From Phallusia mammillata (Eukaryota; Chordata; Ascidiacea; Phlebobranchia; Ascidiidae): a DNA stretch of 64,000 nucleotides. The stretch lies in NCBI GenBank assembly GCA_003260075.1, contig QLIY01000219.1, forward strand, positions 23,603 through 87,602, given 5' to 3'. The notes under the pieces were generated by a model, which saw only the letters and a program-made list of their open reading frames with translations, searched no databases and was not told the origin of the DNA. The translations under genes and the position numbers were made by a program. Shown here piece by piece: positions 1 through 9,380 of this stretch (its first letter is position 1; every line of letters begins with the position of its first letter).

Positions 1-17
1 GGGCAACCGTACCTTGT

Positions 18-205
18 CAGTAAGCTTTGGGAGGTGAAGTCTTGCTGCAACGAGCTAGACGCGGCCACTGCCTAGCGGGTGCTTTGCACTTTGCTTTGCT
101 GTGTCGTGGAAGCTTTCGTTGCGCAAGTACCATCGCCTCCTGTAAAGCTACGGACCAGCTCCGCTCCTCTTGGACGAGGGAGGGTGCAGTGCTGGGGCTT
201 CGTGC
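18..205 (+). repeat. Left arm of a long imperfect inverted repeat (fold-back element)
   Basis: This arm is nearly the reverse complement of 1371-1543. Shared blocks include AGGTGAAGT, GCGGGTGCTTTGCA, GCCATCGCCTCCTG-like and CTCTTGGACGAG. The arms are about 170-190 bp with several small indels and enclose about 1.2 kb of GC-rich, internally repeated DNA. The layout fits a fold-back or non-autonomous DNA transposon, but no transposase or clear target duplication is visible, and the left edge lies close to the window start. Confidence 0.65.
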
Positions 206-470
206 TCCAGTATTGCTCCCCTCTCTTGCTCAGGAAGCCGCCTAGCGGGATGCTTTAGCTCCTGCGATGGCTGGCTTCTTTGGGCAGGCTTGGTTAAAAA
301 GAGCCTTGTCCTCTTTTTCATTTGTCTCCTCAATCATCATCGCTACCTCGAAAATACTTCCCGATTTTTTTCCGGATTGTCGCCGCCTCGTCGCAGCAGC
401 GCAGCAGCAAGTGGACATACGGTGTAAGTAATCCCCACGCGGACGTGGGTTCGGCGCAACGCCAACGCCT

Positions 471-613
471 CGACTTGCTGCAAGAGAGGAGCGGTGCCGA
501 GTACAAGGCTCAGCACCGATCCTCGCGATCTAGCCTAGAGACACCTCCTCGACTTGCTGCTGCAAGAGAGGAGCGGTGCCGAGCATAAGGCCCAGCACCG
601 ATCCTCTCGAGCA
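471..613 (+). repeat. Two tandem copies of a ~65-80 bp GC-rich unit
   Basis: Two units start with CGACTTGCTG, share AAGAGAGGAGCGGTGCCGAG and end with CAGCACCGATCCTC. They lie inside the fold-back element. No gene is supported here. Confidence 0.6.
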
Positions 614-688
614 AGCCGAGAGGCCGGCGCTGCAAACAGAAGCCAACTCGACTCGTTCCCTTCGCTGCCGAAACAGAATGCCGTCGTT

Positions 689-860
689 GCTCGGGAAAGC
701 GACTGTAAAGCCGATTCCCGAGCTCTGACGTCATCTGTGACGGAGCTGGTGACGAGCCGACGTCCGAGTTGCCGAAACAATCAGAACGAGCTTCACTCTA
801 GCCCTAAAACTTGGCCTATTTGAATAGATGTTCAAATTTTCTGTTTGTGGTTTTCTTCTC
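689..860 (+). repeat. Direct repeat, copy 1 (second copy 1067-1245)
   Basis: Both copies carry GCTCGGGAA, CCGATTCCCGAGCTCTG, GACGAGCCGACGT, GCCGAAACA and CAGAACGAGCTTCAC, then a CTATTT(G/C)AATAG block and a TTTGTGG block. A third partial copy of the last part (TTTTGAATACTTGC and CTTCTGTTTGTGGTTTT) lies at 1562-1599. The element interior has therefore duplicated repeatedly. Confidence 0.6.
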
Positions 861-985
861 GGTGTACTCATTTTCATGCAATTACGTCATCGCGAAGACA
901 CGGTTGAATAGTTCTTAGTCACGTGAGAAACTAAAGTTGCGGCACGGGATGAAGCGAGTGGTTGCTTGGGCGCGGGAATGCGGTT

Positions 986-987
<2 letters not shown>

Positions 988-1056
<69 letters not shown>
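988..1056 (+). repeat. Homopolymer run of 69 C
   Basis: An uninterrupted run of 69 cytosines sits between the two direct repeats of the fold-back element. The length as given may not be exact, because long C runs are hard to sequence. Poly-proline or poly-glycine reading frames across it are artefacts of the homopolymer. Confidence 0.95.
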
Positions 1057-1370
1057 AGACCGCTGCTGCTCGGGAATCGGCCGAGGCCGAGCCGATTCCC
1101 GAGCTCTGGAGTCACGTGTGTCCGAGCTGGGGACGAGCCGACGTTCGTCGTGCCGAAACACCCAGAACGAGCTTCACACGAGCCCTAGAACTTGGGCTAT
1201 TTCAATAGTTGCTCCCAACTTCCGTTTGTGGGTTTCGTGCCTGTACGTACATTGCGATAAAGAAGCGTGGCAAAGGTTGGGCTGGGTGCTAGTCTCGATG
1301 TGGGAGGCTGCCAATTCGTAACCCGCCGAACCCGCCATCGAATAGCCGTTCGCGCATCACAAGGCCGCTG

Positions 1371-1543
1371 AACGAAAGCCCCAGCACCTCTCTCGTCCAA
1401 GAGCATCGGATCTGGTCGTGAGCTTGTCAGGAGGCGATGGCACTCGCGCAACAAAAGCTCTACGTCACCACAATGCAAAGCACCCGCTAAACAGCCACGC
1501 GTCGAGCTTGAAGCAGCAATACTTCACCTGCCAAAGTTTACAG
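1371..1543 (-). repeat. Right arm of the fold-back inverted repeat
   Basis: Reverse complement partner of 18-205; see that entry. The arm ends at CAG (1541-1543), matching the CAG that opens the left arm at 18. Confidence 0.65.
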
Positions 1544-1599
1544 AAAATGAAAAATTGCCCCTTTTGAATACTTGCAAACAACTTCTGTTTGTGGTTTTT

Positions 1600-2030
1600 A
1601 AAATGTGCTGCAATTGTGTGGGCATCCTTCAGGCCCAACGCTAGGTTTTTACTCTAGTCCTCACACGACAATCTAGTGAGCCTCGGTCTGATCGTTTGAC
1701 GACTTAGCACAGAAACACAAGTCGCAAACGACGACGCCGAAGAACGAACTCGCGAGTTCCTGCTGGATGTATGGCCCTTGGTCATGCGGTGAACAATGGT
1801 GAAAACATGGGCTGGACTCCGACGACCGGGTGCGAGCGCGAAGCGATCCCAGGGCGCCGACTGCTCCAGAAATTCGTGAAAGTAAGCAGGACAAGCGACA
1901 AAGCAGATAGAATCGAGCAACAACGTCGATTTGTCGGCCTAGGCTACGACTAGTGGATGCAGTTCCTGATGACGGCTACAGTTCCTGATGATGTCCTGTT
2001 CAGCTCGTGGTCAAAATAATAATAATGAAT
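1600..2030. other. No gene seen
   Basis: Moderately GC-rich sequence next to the fold-back element. Only short open frames without family resemblance are present. Confidence 0.5.
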
Positions 2031-2039
2031 GTTTGCTTT

Positions 2040-2095
2040 CTGAGATTCGAACCAGAACGTTAGGATTGTTGGGATCAATTTTTTTCTTCTAAGCT
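2040..2095 (-). ncRNA. tRNA-like relic (pol III A and B boxes)
   Basis: On the minus strand an A-box match (TAGCTTAGAAG) is followed about 40 nt later by a B-box-like GGTTCGAATCT. A seven-base anticodon-like loop can be drawn between them, but the T stem and acceptor stem do not pair. It is best read as a tRNA pseudogene or SINE head, not a working tRNA. Confidence 0.35.
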
Positions 2096-2207
2096 ATCGG
2101 CTGGTTAGCAACGTATGATCGAAAACAGTCATATTATTCTTTCAATCATCAAATTGTTTTGTTTTTATTTGAGAAAAAAAATTAGATCACATAAAATGCC
2201 CATGGAC

Positions 2208-2281
2208 AAGCAAGGAATCGAACCAGAAACCGCCAGCGTTCCGAACAATTATGCTAACCACTACACCACAGTGCCAACACA
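2208..2281 (-). ncRNA. tRNA-related sequence with intact A and B boxes
   Basis: The minus strand has an A box (TGGTGTAGTGG) and a perfect B box (GGTTCGATTCC) at tRNA-like spacing. The anticodon arm does not fold well, so a tRNA-derived SINE or tRNA pseudogene is more likely than a functional tRNA. Two further A-box-like stretches occur on the plus strand near 2336 and 2489. Confidence 0.5.
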
Positions 2282-2734
2282 CGGAAAAGCCACCTGATTA
2301 AAGTTGTTTGATGGCGGCTTTTGCAGCATCTTGGTAGCGTAGTGGTCAGGCAGAACAAGTACCAGTGTTGTCTGTTATTGCTACAGGTTTGGAAATGTTC
2401 TAATCCAGCCGTGTACAGCAGGGCAGTGATACAGGTAAAAACGTGAATGTTTGCCCATCACGGTTCTAACAACATTGTTCTCGTTAGTGTAGTGGTGGAA
2501 AAAAACATGGGTTTGTCACCTGCACTATAAAGTACTGAGAAAATATTTTTTATTATTAAAATGAGGCAGTGATATTGCGTCTACACAACTGATCTAAAGC
2601 TACGTCGAAACGTAATAAAATCACGAAGAATGTGTATCTGAAACTAACTGAAGAGAGTGACTAAGATATGATATAGAAAATGTTATACAATGTTATGGCA
2701 AAATGTTATAGCATTTCACCTGAAAAATGAATCG

Positions 2735-2796
2735 GCCCGGTAACGAACTCCTCGCGGACCGGTACCGGACCGCGGACCGGCGGTTGCCGACCACTG
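2735..2796 (-). mobile_element. Solo end of a hAT-type transposon
   Basis: Read on the minus strand from 2796 it begins CAGTGGTCGGCAACCG and continues through alternating CGGTCCG blocks. This is typical of the terminal inverted repeats of hAT-family elements. No matching left end was found upstream, so the element is truncated or too diverged to see. Confidence 0.5.
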
Positions 2797-3102
2797 GACT
2801 AGGCTACAGCTGCATCACAACCGAATAACGAGCACGCATAAAGCTACAAATGAAGCGTTGTATGTAGCCCGAAACAAAGCACCAAATAGATAATACCTTT
2901 CATTGACCTCATGACAGCCAATTGCTATAGGACGTTGGTATTTAACCTTTTATAAATTGTGCCCCCCTTTAAGAAAATCCGCAGGATCTGTACGGTGGCC
3001 TCCTGCTCACCAAAGAAGAAAGATGAAGTTAAGGAACAAATTCAAGGATCGCATGATCTGTACTTATTTCTTCAAACAGACGGACGGTATAAAAGTGAAA
3101 CA

Positions 3103-3160
3103 CCTGCTTAAAACTGAAAGCGTTAGGAAAACCTGCTTAAAACTAAAAGCGTTAGGAAAG
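3103..3160 (+). repeat. 29-bp unit repeated twice
   Basis: CCTGCTTAAAACT(G/A)AAAGCG recurs with a 29-base period. No coding role is visible. Confidence 0.6.
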
Positions 3161-3265
3161 AGCAGAGGCTACGCCAGAATTGAAAAATGGCCTACTGTCT
3201 TTTGGTGTTTTTGTGATAGGTCCTACAGTCATGACCTTCCGGTAACAGCTCGTGGTGCCCTAAGG

Positions 3266-3537
3266 TAGTGATTTTCAACCGGTGTTCCGTGAAAGACCGT
3301 CAGGTGTTCCGCAAGATATTACTGAGTTTGTTCTCCATGGAGTAGCCTTTGAAAATCACTAGTTTTTTTTTCACAACTGGCATAAATAACTATTCTTTTA
3401 TGAAAGTAATTATCCAATTTCAACAGTTTTAAAGTCCTGTCGCGATTTGCTTTATTTATTGTTGTGTAATAAGAAGATTGCAATAATATTTTAATGCACG
3501 AAGCGTTCCGCGGCTCAAATACGGTTGAAAAACACTG
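3266..3537. mobile_element. 272-bp hAT-type non-autonomous element with perfect 8-bp target duplication
   Basis: The left end TAGTGATTTTCAACCG matches the reverse complement of the right end (CAGTGTTTTTCAACCG). CCCTAAGG stands immediately outside both ends, at 3258-3265 and 3538-3545. An 8-bp target duplication and CAGTG-type ends are hallmarks of the hAT superfamily. The element has no coding capacity. Confidence 0.85.
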
Positions 3538-3545
3538 CCCTAAGG

Positions 3546-4687
3546 GGGCAATGGGCCCTGATTGGGAAACGCAGCAATGGGAACAAATTAGTAAGCATCC
3601 GCAGATATAAATATTTCGATAACAAGAATCGCTTTCATGGGTATTTAGTTGCATTGATAAAGTAAAAAATGTTGTTTGCCTAAGCCCCGAAACATGCAAT
3701 GATGCTTGTAGTAAGCAAAAACATATCTTAGCTGATTTGACATTGAAATTGTAGTATTGTAGTGCCAATCTAACACCAACCACCAATATACAAGCCGTTC
3801 TACAACATGTACCTCTTTTTGCGTGAAGGATAACGTAAGGTAACCCTTTTTGTACCCTTTCGTTCATGCATATTCAAATAGGGCGTTGCAGAGAACATAT
3901 GTCGTCATTGTTGATTGTATTGCAAAAACTGTACATACAATAAAATTGTCAAAACGCATTTAATATTTGCAAGGACGCTGTATATGCATGTAAATGTGAA
4001 ATGCTTCATTTATATTTTAAAATACATCAAACATGTCATTTCTCACCTAACAGTACCAAAATTGCTTTATATGTAAGGTTTAATGAACTAATTTGGTACA
4101 AACCAGAATGCTCTACAAACTGATTAAACCCTTTAGTATTTCGGTTCTCTAAAATGGCAATATGGGCATGGCGTCCTTTCGTAATTGAAGGTTATACATA
4201 ATTCATGACCACACTAGGACCATGTTTGATTTAGCTAAATGAGCATATGATAGTAATGGTCATGCCCTGACCTGTTAGATGTGGACACATACACCTATAT
4301 CATCTATTTTTTTTTTGGAGAAACCAAAAAATATGCACCTAAAAGCATTTGTTATTAAAATGTTTCCGTTTTGGGCCAAATAAAGTGTTGTTATAGGCAA
4401 ATTAAAATTGGCATTGTGGTATTAAAGCATGTACATGAAAAGTATAGAACAGTATGGAATAGAAAGTAGGAAAGTTGAAGCACTTATTGCATAACAATAT
4501 TGAATTTTTGTGCTGTAAAAAGCAATCGTAAAAGCGCTTAGTGACAATAAATATACATATAGAATGCTGTGCTGGTATGCCAAAGAATCATTTGTGAAAG
4601 CAACCAGCATACCTGTTCAGAGAATTGTTAAACACAAAATTCTTTTAGCACTGCAATGTTTTCCAAATGTTGGAGTTTATACTTAAC
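3546..4687. other. Intergenic, no gene seen
   Basis: AT-rich sequence. Open frames are short and show no domain or codon structure. The 182-codon minus-strand frame that starts at 3867 runs into the transposon-like element and is not supported as a gene. Confidence 0.5.
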
Positions 4688-4695
4688 ATTTATAG

Positions 4696-4879
4696 CAGTA
4701 GTTCCCAATGTGTGGGTAATGGACCCCAAGAGGTATCGTATACATGCGAGATAATTTCAGGGGTCCAGGAAAGCAAAAAAAGATTTTAGGCTGTTAAAAA
4801 TGGCTATTGTATGTGGAAATCCATAGATTTTTAAATTTTTAAAAGATGTCCTTTGCAACTAAAACAATGGGAACCACTG
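4696..4879. mobile_element. 184-bp hAT-type non-autonomous element
   Basis: The left end CAGTAGTTCCCAATG matches the reverse complement of the right end (CAGTGGTTCCCATTG). The flanking octamers ATTTATAG and CTTTACAA agree at five of eight places, consistent with an aged target duplication. Confidence 0.65.
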
Positions 4880-5008
4880 CTTTACAACAAGATCAGCACA
4901 TACTACAACAATATATATTTACAAAAATACAATTGAAGGAGTGTTTAGCATTGCAAAAAAACGGCTCATAAGTTTAACAACAGTATTGGCTCGACAAACT
5001 GCATTTAA

Positions 5009-8000
5009 TTATGAATTGTACACAGGTGCTACCCTTGAATAGCACGAGTAAAACAAAATAAAAGAGGTTGAGCCACTCGGGGCAGCTGTTTGGTAGACCT
5101 CAGTGTCATCAAACTTATACCAACTTTGGTTGACCGCATTCTTACATGAAGCTGTGTAGTGGCCGCTGTCAAGGCCAGGCCCTTGGTGGTGTGATACTGC
5201 ATACAAGTCATATGGTTTGCGCTTTTTAGGGCCTTGAATAAAGCGGCCAAGGTCAAGGCCAGTAATTGGGTATGATATGTTAGTGTGGATTTTGTCCAGC
5301 CAAGGACCCGAAGAAACAAAGCGTTTAAAGTGAATGATTAGGACTGGAGGCAACTTCCAAATCTCTATGGTTCTTCTTGCTTCTCGATGTGTCTTGCAAG
5401 TAGGGCAGTACCACTTGTCACTTCCACGCAGGGTTTCAGATTTTGTAAATGAACTAATGACTTCAATGATGTTGGCTTGATGCTGAGGAAGTGGTAAAGA
5501 AAGATACATAAAGGTGTCAAACTTTCGTGATACCTTACCACACTGCAAACACTGCAAAGTGGCTTTAAACTGGCCACTAAACAGCTCAACAACTATCGAC
5601 TCATTTCTGCTCTTGTGACATTTCCAAGCCTGCTCAGCAGCAGCTGTGTCTGACAGATTGTCATTGTCAGGTTCTTCAACATATTTGCTTACTCCCATTC
5701 GATTCAGATCCTCATGTAGCTCATCTAAAAGGCACATCAGAAATTCTTGTGCATCCTCCTGTGTGGTTTTCAGGAACATAGGCTTCTTGGATCCAATAGT
5801 GTTCTTGAAGTCCCGTGGCACGATATACCGAAACTGACCGTTCCATGCTGCTCTCAGCAACACTGTAAAAGCCTCTGCCACTTTGCCACCAGATCCCATC
5901 CGACTGTTTCGGTTAATATCCTTTCTGTATTCAAACTGCAGGACATACTGTGCCAGCTGTGTTGTACTGAATAAGCACTGCAAAGTAGAATTCATGTAGC
6001 AGGAATTGCCAAGGTTTCGTAAACCACAAAGAGCTTTACTGTCGTTTCCACCATACACACCCTGAAGAGATCTGTCCAACATTGCCTCAAAGTTGCTTGC
6101 TTCTGGAGATAAAATTTTGGGCTTGGAAACTCTATTCGGAACAATGGGCGTTTTATTCAAAGGTGTTTGGGCCTCGTCTTGCACCATTTTTGCAATGTTA
6201 GGTGAAGATGATGATCTTTTCAAACCAAAACCCCCACCAGAAGAACTGTTTGACCTTGTTAGTTGAGGTTTGGGCTTCTGAGAAACAGTTCTTTGCACAG
6301 ATTTTGAAGTGTTTACTTTGGACTCTGATACTGAACTTTGCACTGGTTTTGAAGCAGGAGCTTGTATGTGTGGTTTTACAGAGCGATCCACAGGTTTTAC
6401 TACTGGTGGGACAGGATTCACTGGTTGATCTTGAACAGGTTTTGGTTTAGGTGGTTGAGAAATTTTAGGTGGATCCACGATGTTTGGTTTTTGAGCCACT
6501 GTAATACTTGGAACAACTGCAGTAGGTTTGGTGACTTTTTGCACGGGAGGCAAAGTGGGGAAAATATGTGTGTCAGTGGTTGATTTGAAATTGGTTGTAG
6601 ATTTGGTTTGTTTTTCCACAGGATTTGTGACAGGTTTGTCTTCCATCTTTGCTTGTGTTGGTTTATTTATGCTGGTTTTGGGTTTCTCTACGTCCAACTC
6701 AATGACAGGTTTCTTAGCAACGGGGTCATCCATCTGTGAGTCTGCAATTTCATTTGACCTTTTTGGTTCATTAGCAATTTTTGAAGGAACATTGTTGTCA
6801 GGTGCCTTGGTCTCAGGTTTTTCTGTATTGGGTTTGGCCAAACCTCTCATGGTGGCAGCCAGGTCTTTTTCAGCTTTCTTAGTCATGCTATCAAGATCAT
6901 CGTGGCTTTTCTTCATTGCTTCCTCTCTAGCCTTAAGTTCAGCAAGTTTCTTTTGTTGTTCAATTTGCTTAAGGTCAAATTCCTTTTTGTTCTTTAACTC
7001 TTCCATCTCTGCAATTCGCCTTTCTCTCTCACTTATTTCATCACTGTGATCAATAACAACTGGTTGTCTTTTAACTTCCGGTTTTCGAACTTCTGGTAGT
7101 TCAGGTGGAGGTTTCTTCTGTGGTTCGATTACAGGCTTGATGTCTGGTTGAACATGTTGTTTTGTGGATGGTTTTGTAGATCTATCAAACTTGGGCATCG
7201 GCTTATTGACAGTTGTCTGTTGTTGAGATGATTTTTCTGGAATGTTTTTCAAGCTTCCATTTGTTGGTATATTTGAAAGTGAAGGATAAAGTCCATTTGA
7301 TATTGCGGCACCATTTAGTTTCTTAACAGGTGAGTGTTTTGGAGAAGTATCTGCTGCTGGTGTGTAGGATCCATTTGAGATAGAGTTATTGTTAACAGCA
7401 GAAGAAACTGGACTTTTGGATGATATTGGTGATACAGGTGGGCTAATCTCCTCTGTTTTCTCTTGGGAAGGCTTCATTGATGGCCTTAAATCGGAGTAAT
7501 CAAAGTCAAGCAAACTATTAACAGTTTTCACCTCTGGCTTGGAATTGGGCACCTTGACTTGAGGGTTTGTCGTGTACTGTGGAAAAGCACCTAAAAAATC
7601 TGTGTACCCACCTTCAAGTACAACAGGGCTGCGTTTTAGTGTTTTTTCATGGTCCCACTTAAATATACAGTCTTTGAGACTTCTGAGTGGGTCACTTAGG
7701 TTTTCTACTCTTGATAGACTTGACATCCAATCAACAAGCACAATAAGGTCAACAGAATCCCTTGAGTTCCACACAGCCTTGTGTTCACTCTCAATGCCCT
7801 TTTCTACCTTTGCAGGGACACACCCGGGTTTGATAACATCATTGGGTACATTTATACAATACTCATGCCTAATATGCGATGCCTTAAAATCTGTAGCCGA
7901 CCGTATGTCAATGACTAATACATTCTTTGCTTTTTTGTACAAAATAGTATACAACTCCTGGGAGTCCAACTGCTCTTTTGGAAAAATGAAATCATCCTCT

Positions 8001-8407
8001 ATCACACCATTTGATATGATTTTCGTTTCTTTTTCTTTAGAGGTTTTGGGTGAAATAGTCTTTTCACTTGCAACTTTTTCATACCTCTTTTCCAAACTTT
8101 TTGCTAGTCTCTCCGCTTCATCAAGCCCCTTTACAAGTTTCTTTGTTCCAATAAGAGTGTCAAAGTGTTTGGGATCTTTCCTATAGGCCGATGATTTGCG
8201 AACCATCTTAACAATGTCAAGGTATTTCATAAACAGCACATAGGCTCGTTCCTCATCTTTACCTTTAAGGGCATCTTCAGCTGCAGAAAAAGCCTTGTCC
8301 GCAAATGAGATGTGGGTTCGTATGCTTCGACCTCCATCACTGTACTGAGACTTCTGGTTTAATTCCTTGAGAGATCCACCAATGTACAATGGCTTCAGAT
8401 CAGTCAT
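5009..8407 (-). CDS. USP8: USP8-like ubiquitin carboxyl-terminal hydrolase, single coding exon
   Basis: This 1132-residue protein is a cysteine deubiquitinase that would act at endosomes with STAM and ESCRT-0; that role is known for the family. The N-terminal 110 residues form a USP8 dimerisation/MIT-type helical domain. A rhodanese-like domain follows (about 150-290), then a Pro/Lys-rich linker with a charged coiled coil near 455-530. The catalytic domain starts near 793: Cys box GNSCYMNS with Cys803, two CxxC pairs of a zinc ribbon, and His box SGHYTASC with His1083 followed by the KFDD Asp pair (1100/1101). The linker holds two PxxDRxxKP-type motifs (PKFDRSTKP, PVDRSVKP), the known STAM/Hbp SH3 ligand, and RSSSSP, a 14-3-3-like site in a place comparable to mammalian USP8. 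Length equals the vertebrate protein. There are no coding introns. The ATG is preceded by a T-rich AG acceptor ending at 8450 and two very short upstream frames. Confidence 0.93.
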   Translation of the reverse strand: MTDLKPLYIGGSLKELNQKSQYSDGGRSIRTHISFADKAFSAAEDALKGKDEERAYVLFMKYLDIVKMVRKSSAYRKDPKHFDTLIGTKKLVKGLDEAERLAKSLEKRYEKVASEKTISPKTSKEKETKIISNGVIEDDFIFPKEQLDSQELYTILYKKAKNVLVIDIRSATDFKASHIRHEYCINVPNDVIKPGCVPAKVEKGIESEHKAVWNSRDSVDLIVLVDWMSSLSRVENLSDPLRSLKDCIFKWDHEKTLKRSPVVLEGGYTDFLGAFPQYTTNPQVKVPNSKPEVKTVNSLLDFDYSDLRPSMKPSQEKTEEISPPVSPISSKSPVSSAVNNNSISNGSYTPAADTSPKHSPVKKLNGAAISNGLYPSLSNIPTNGSLKNIPEKSSQQQTTVNKPMPKFDRSTKPSTKQHVQPDIKPVIEPQKKPPPELPEVRKPEVKRQPVVIDHSDEISERERRIAEMEELKNKKEFDLKQIEQQKKLAELKAREEAMKKSHDDLDSMTKKAEKDLAATMRGLAKPNTEKPETKAPDNNVPSKIANEPKRSNEIADSQMDDPVAKKPVIELDVEKPKTSINKPTQAKMEDKPVTNPVEKQTKSTTNFKSTTDTHIFPTLPPVQKVTKPTAVVPSITVAQKPNIVDPPKISQPPKPKPVQDQPVNPVPPVVKPVDRSVKPHIQAPASKPVQSSVSESKVNTSKSVQRTVSQKPKPQLTRSNSSSGGGFGLKRSSSSPNIAKMVQDEAQTPLNKTPIVPNRVSKPKILSPEASNFEAMLDRSLQGVYGGNDSKALCGLRNLGNSCYMNSTLQCLFSTTQLAQYVLQFEYRKDINRNSRMGSGGKVAEAFTVLLRAAWNGQFRYIVPRDFKNTIGSKKPMFLKTTQEDAQEFLMCLLDELHEDLNRMGVSKYVEEPDNDNLSDTAAAEQAWKCHKSRNESIVVELFSGQFKATLQCLQCGKVSRKFDTFMYLSLPLPQHQANIIEVISSFTKSETLRGSDKWYCPTCKTHREARRTIEIWKLPPVLIIHFKRFVSSGPWLDKIHTNISYPITGLDLGRFIQGPKKRKPYDLYAVSHHQGPGLDSGHYTASCKNAVNQSWYKFDDTEVYQTAAPSGSTSFILFYSCYSRVAPVYNS

Positions 8408-9060
8408 TTTAAACTAATTTGTTGTCCATTTTACTAGATCATTATAAATCTAAAAAAACAATATTTATGGTATGTGTATAGTAGTTAAATGTTAGAGTGT
8501 ATACAGAAGTTAAAGAATAATTTTTTTTAAATCTTTACCCACATACAATTTTAGGTTTAGATTTTTAACCTACAAAAGACAATGTTGTCTTAATGCAATT
8601 TTGAATAAACAATTAAACAATTTATAGGCATTTTGTAAAATGATCATTATGTAAGCTTTATTAATCAAAAACACAGCATTGATAGGGAATAATTATCACA
8701 TTTGACACATTATTTTAGTGCAAACATATACATTACAATACAAAAAAATTGTTTAGTGTTGGGGGAGTTATGTTGTGACTTTAAAATGGTAAGGTAGACA
8801 GTAGTTTGGTTTGAATGGCATATTAAGGGGTAAAACTAAAGCGATGAGCAAACTACGTGACTATGACATTAAAATGTAAAGTTTCAGAAACTGTTCAGTA
8901 AAAATCTTTTTAGGTGATGGCTTATGGTCTGAAAGCTTTAACAATGTATTTTAAGAAGCCACTACACAACATAAAAAATAAAAGTTAAAAAAAGGAAATT
9001 TTAAGGTTTGAGACAGACTTCAAATGCCTCCGTGTGAGACTGACACCCCATGTCACATAG
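8408..9060. other. Upstream region of the USP8-like gene
   Basis: On the minus strand TTTTTTTAG ends at 8450, which would be a 3' splice site for a 5' UTR exon or for spliced-leader addition. The rest is AT-rich, with no further gene seen. Confidence 0.4.
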
Positions 9061-9380
9061 GCGCCGCCACCTTGGGTTTGTAAAGCACGGTGGCGGCCAC
9101 CATGGATATTTTGGTTTGTTTGTACCGGTATCCTGCGAAACAATTTGAAGAAAATTAGGAAAAAAATTGTTTTAAAACAAGAGTGCTGGCGAAAAATCAA
9201 CAAAATGTGCCTTNCGGTGGCGGGGTGGCGCCGCCACCTTGGGTTTGTAAAGCACGGTGGCGGCCACCATGGATATTTTGGTTTGTTTGTACCGGTATCC
9301 TGCGAAACAATTTGAAGAAAATTAGGAAAAAAATTGTTTTAAAACAAGAGTGCTGGCGAAAAATCAACAAAATGTGCCTT
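9061..9380 (+). repeat. Exact 153-bp tandem duplication separated by 14 bp with an N
   Basis: 9061-9213 and 9228-9380 appear identical. Both run from GCGCCGCCACCTTGGG to AAAATGTGCCTT. Between them lies a short stretch beginning with the ambiguous base at 9214. Perfect identity beside an N suggests a possible assembly join rather than a real duplication. Confidence 0.85.

Noticed and set aside
814..828. CCTATTTGAATAG resembling the core of the Ciona spliced leader
   Set aside because: No GT donor or Sm-site context follows, and the block is part of an internal repeat of the fold-back element, with diverged copies near 1195 and 1562.
915..1321. Open frames rich in poly-proline or poly-glycine on both strands
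   Set aside because: They exist only because a 69-C run has no stop codons in any frame; the flanks are repeats without coding features.
2208..2281. Functional tRNA gene on the minus strand
   Set aside because: A and B boxes are good, but no five-pair anticodon stem with a seven-base loop and no acceptor stem can be drawn.
3319..3867. 182-codon minus-strand frame
   Set aside because: It overlaps the hAT-type element at 3266-3537, and its predicted protein shows no domain, no conserved pattern and no splice context.
5646..8186. Plus-strand frames of 60-204 codons opposite the USP8-like gene
   Set aside because: They are antisense shadows of a long, well-supported coding exon.
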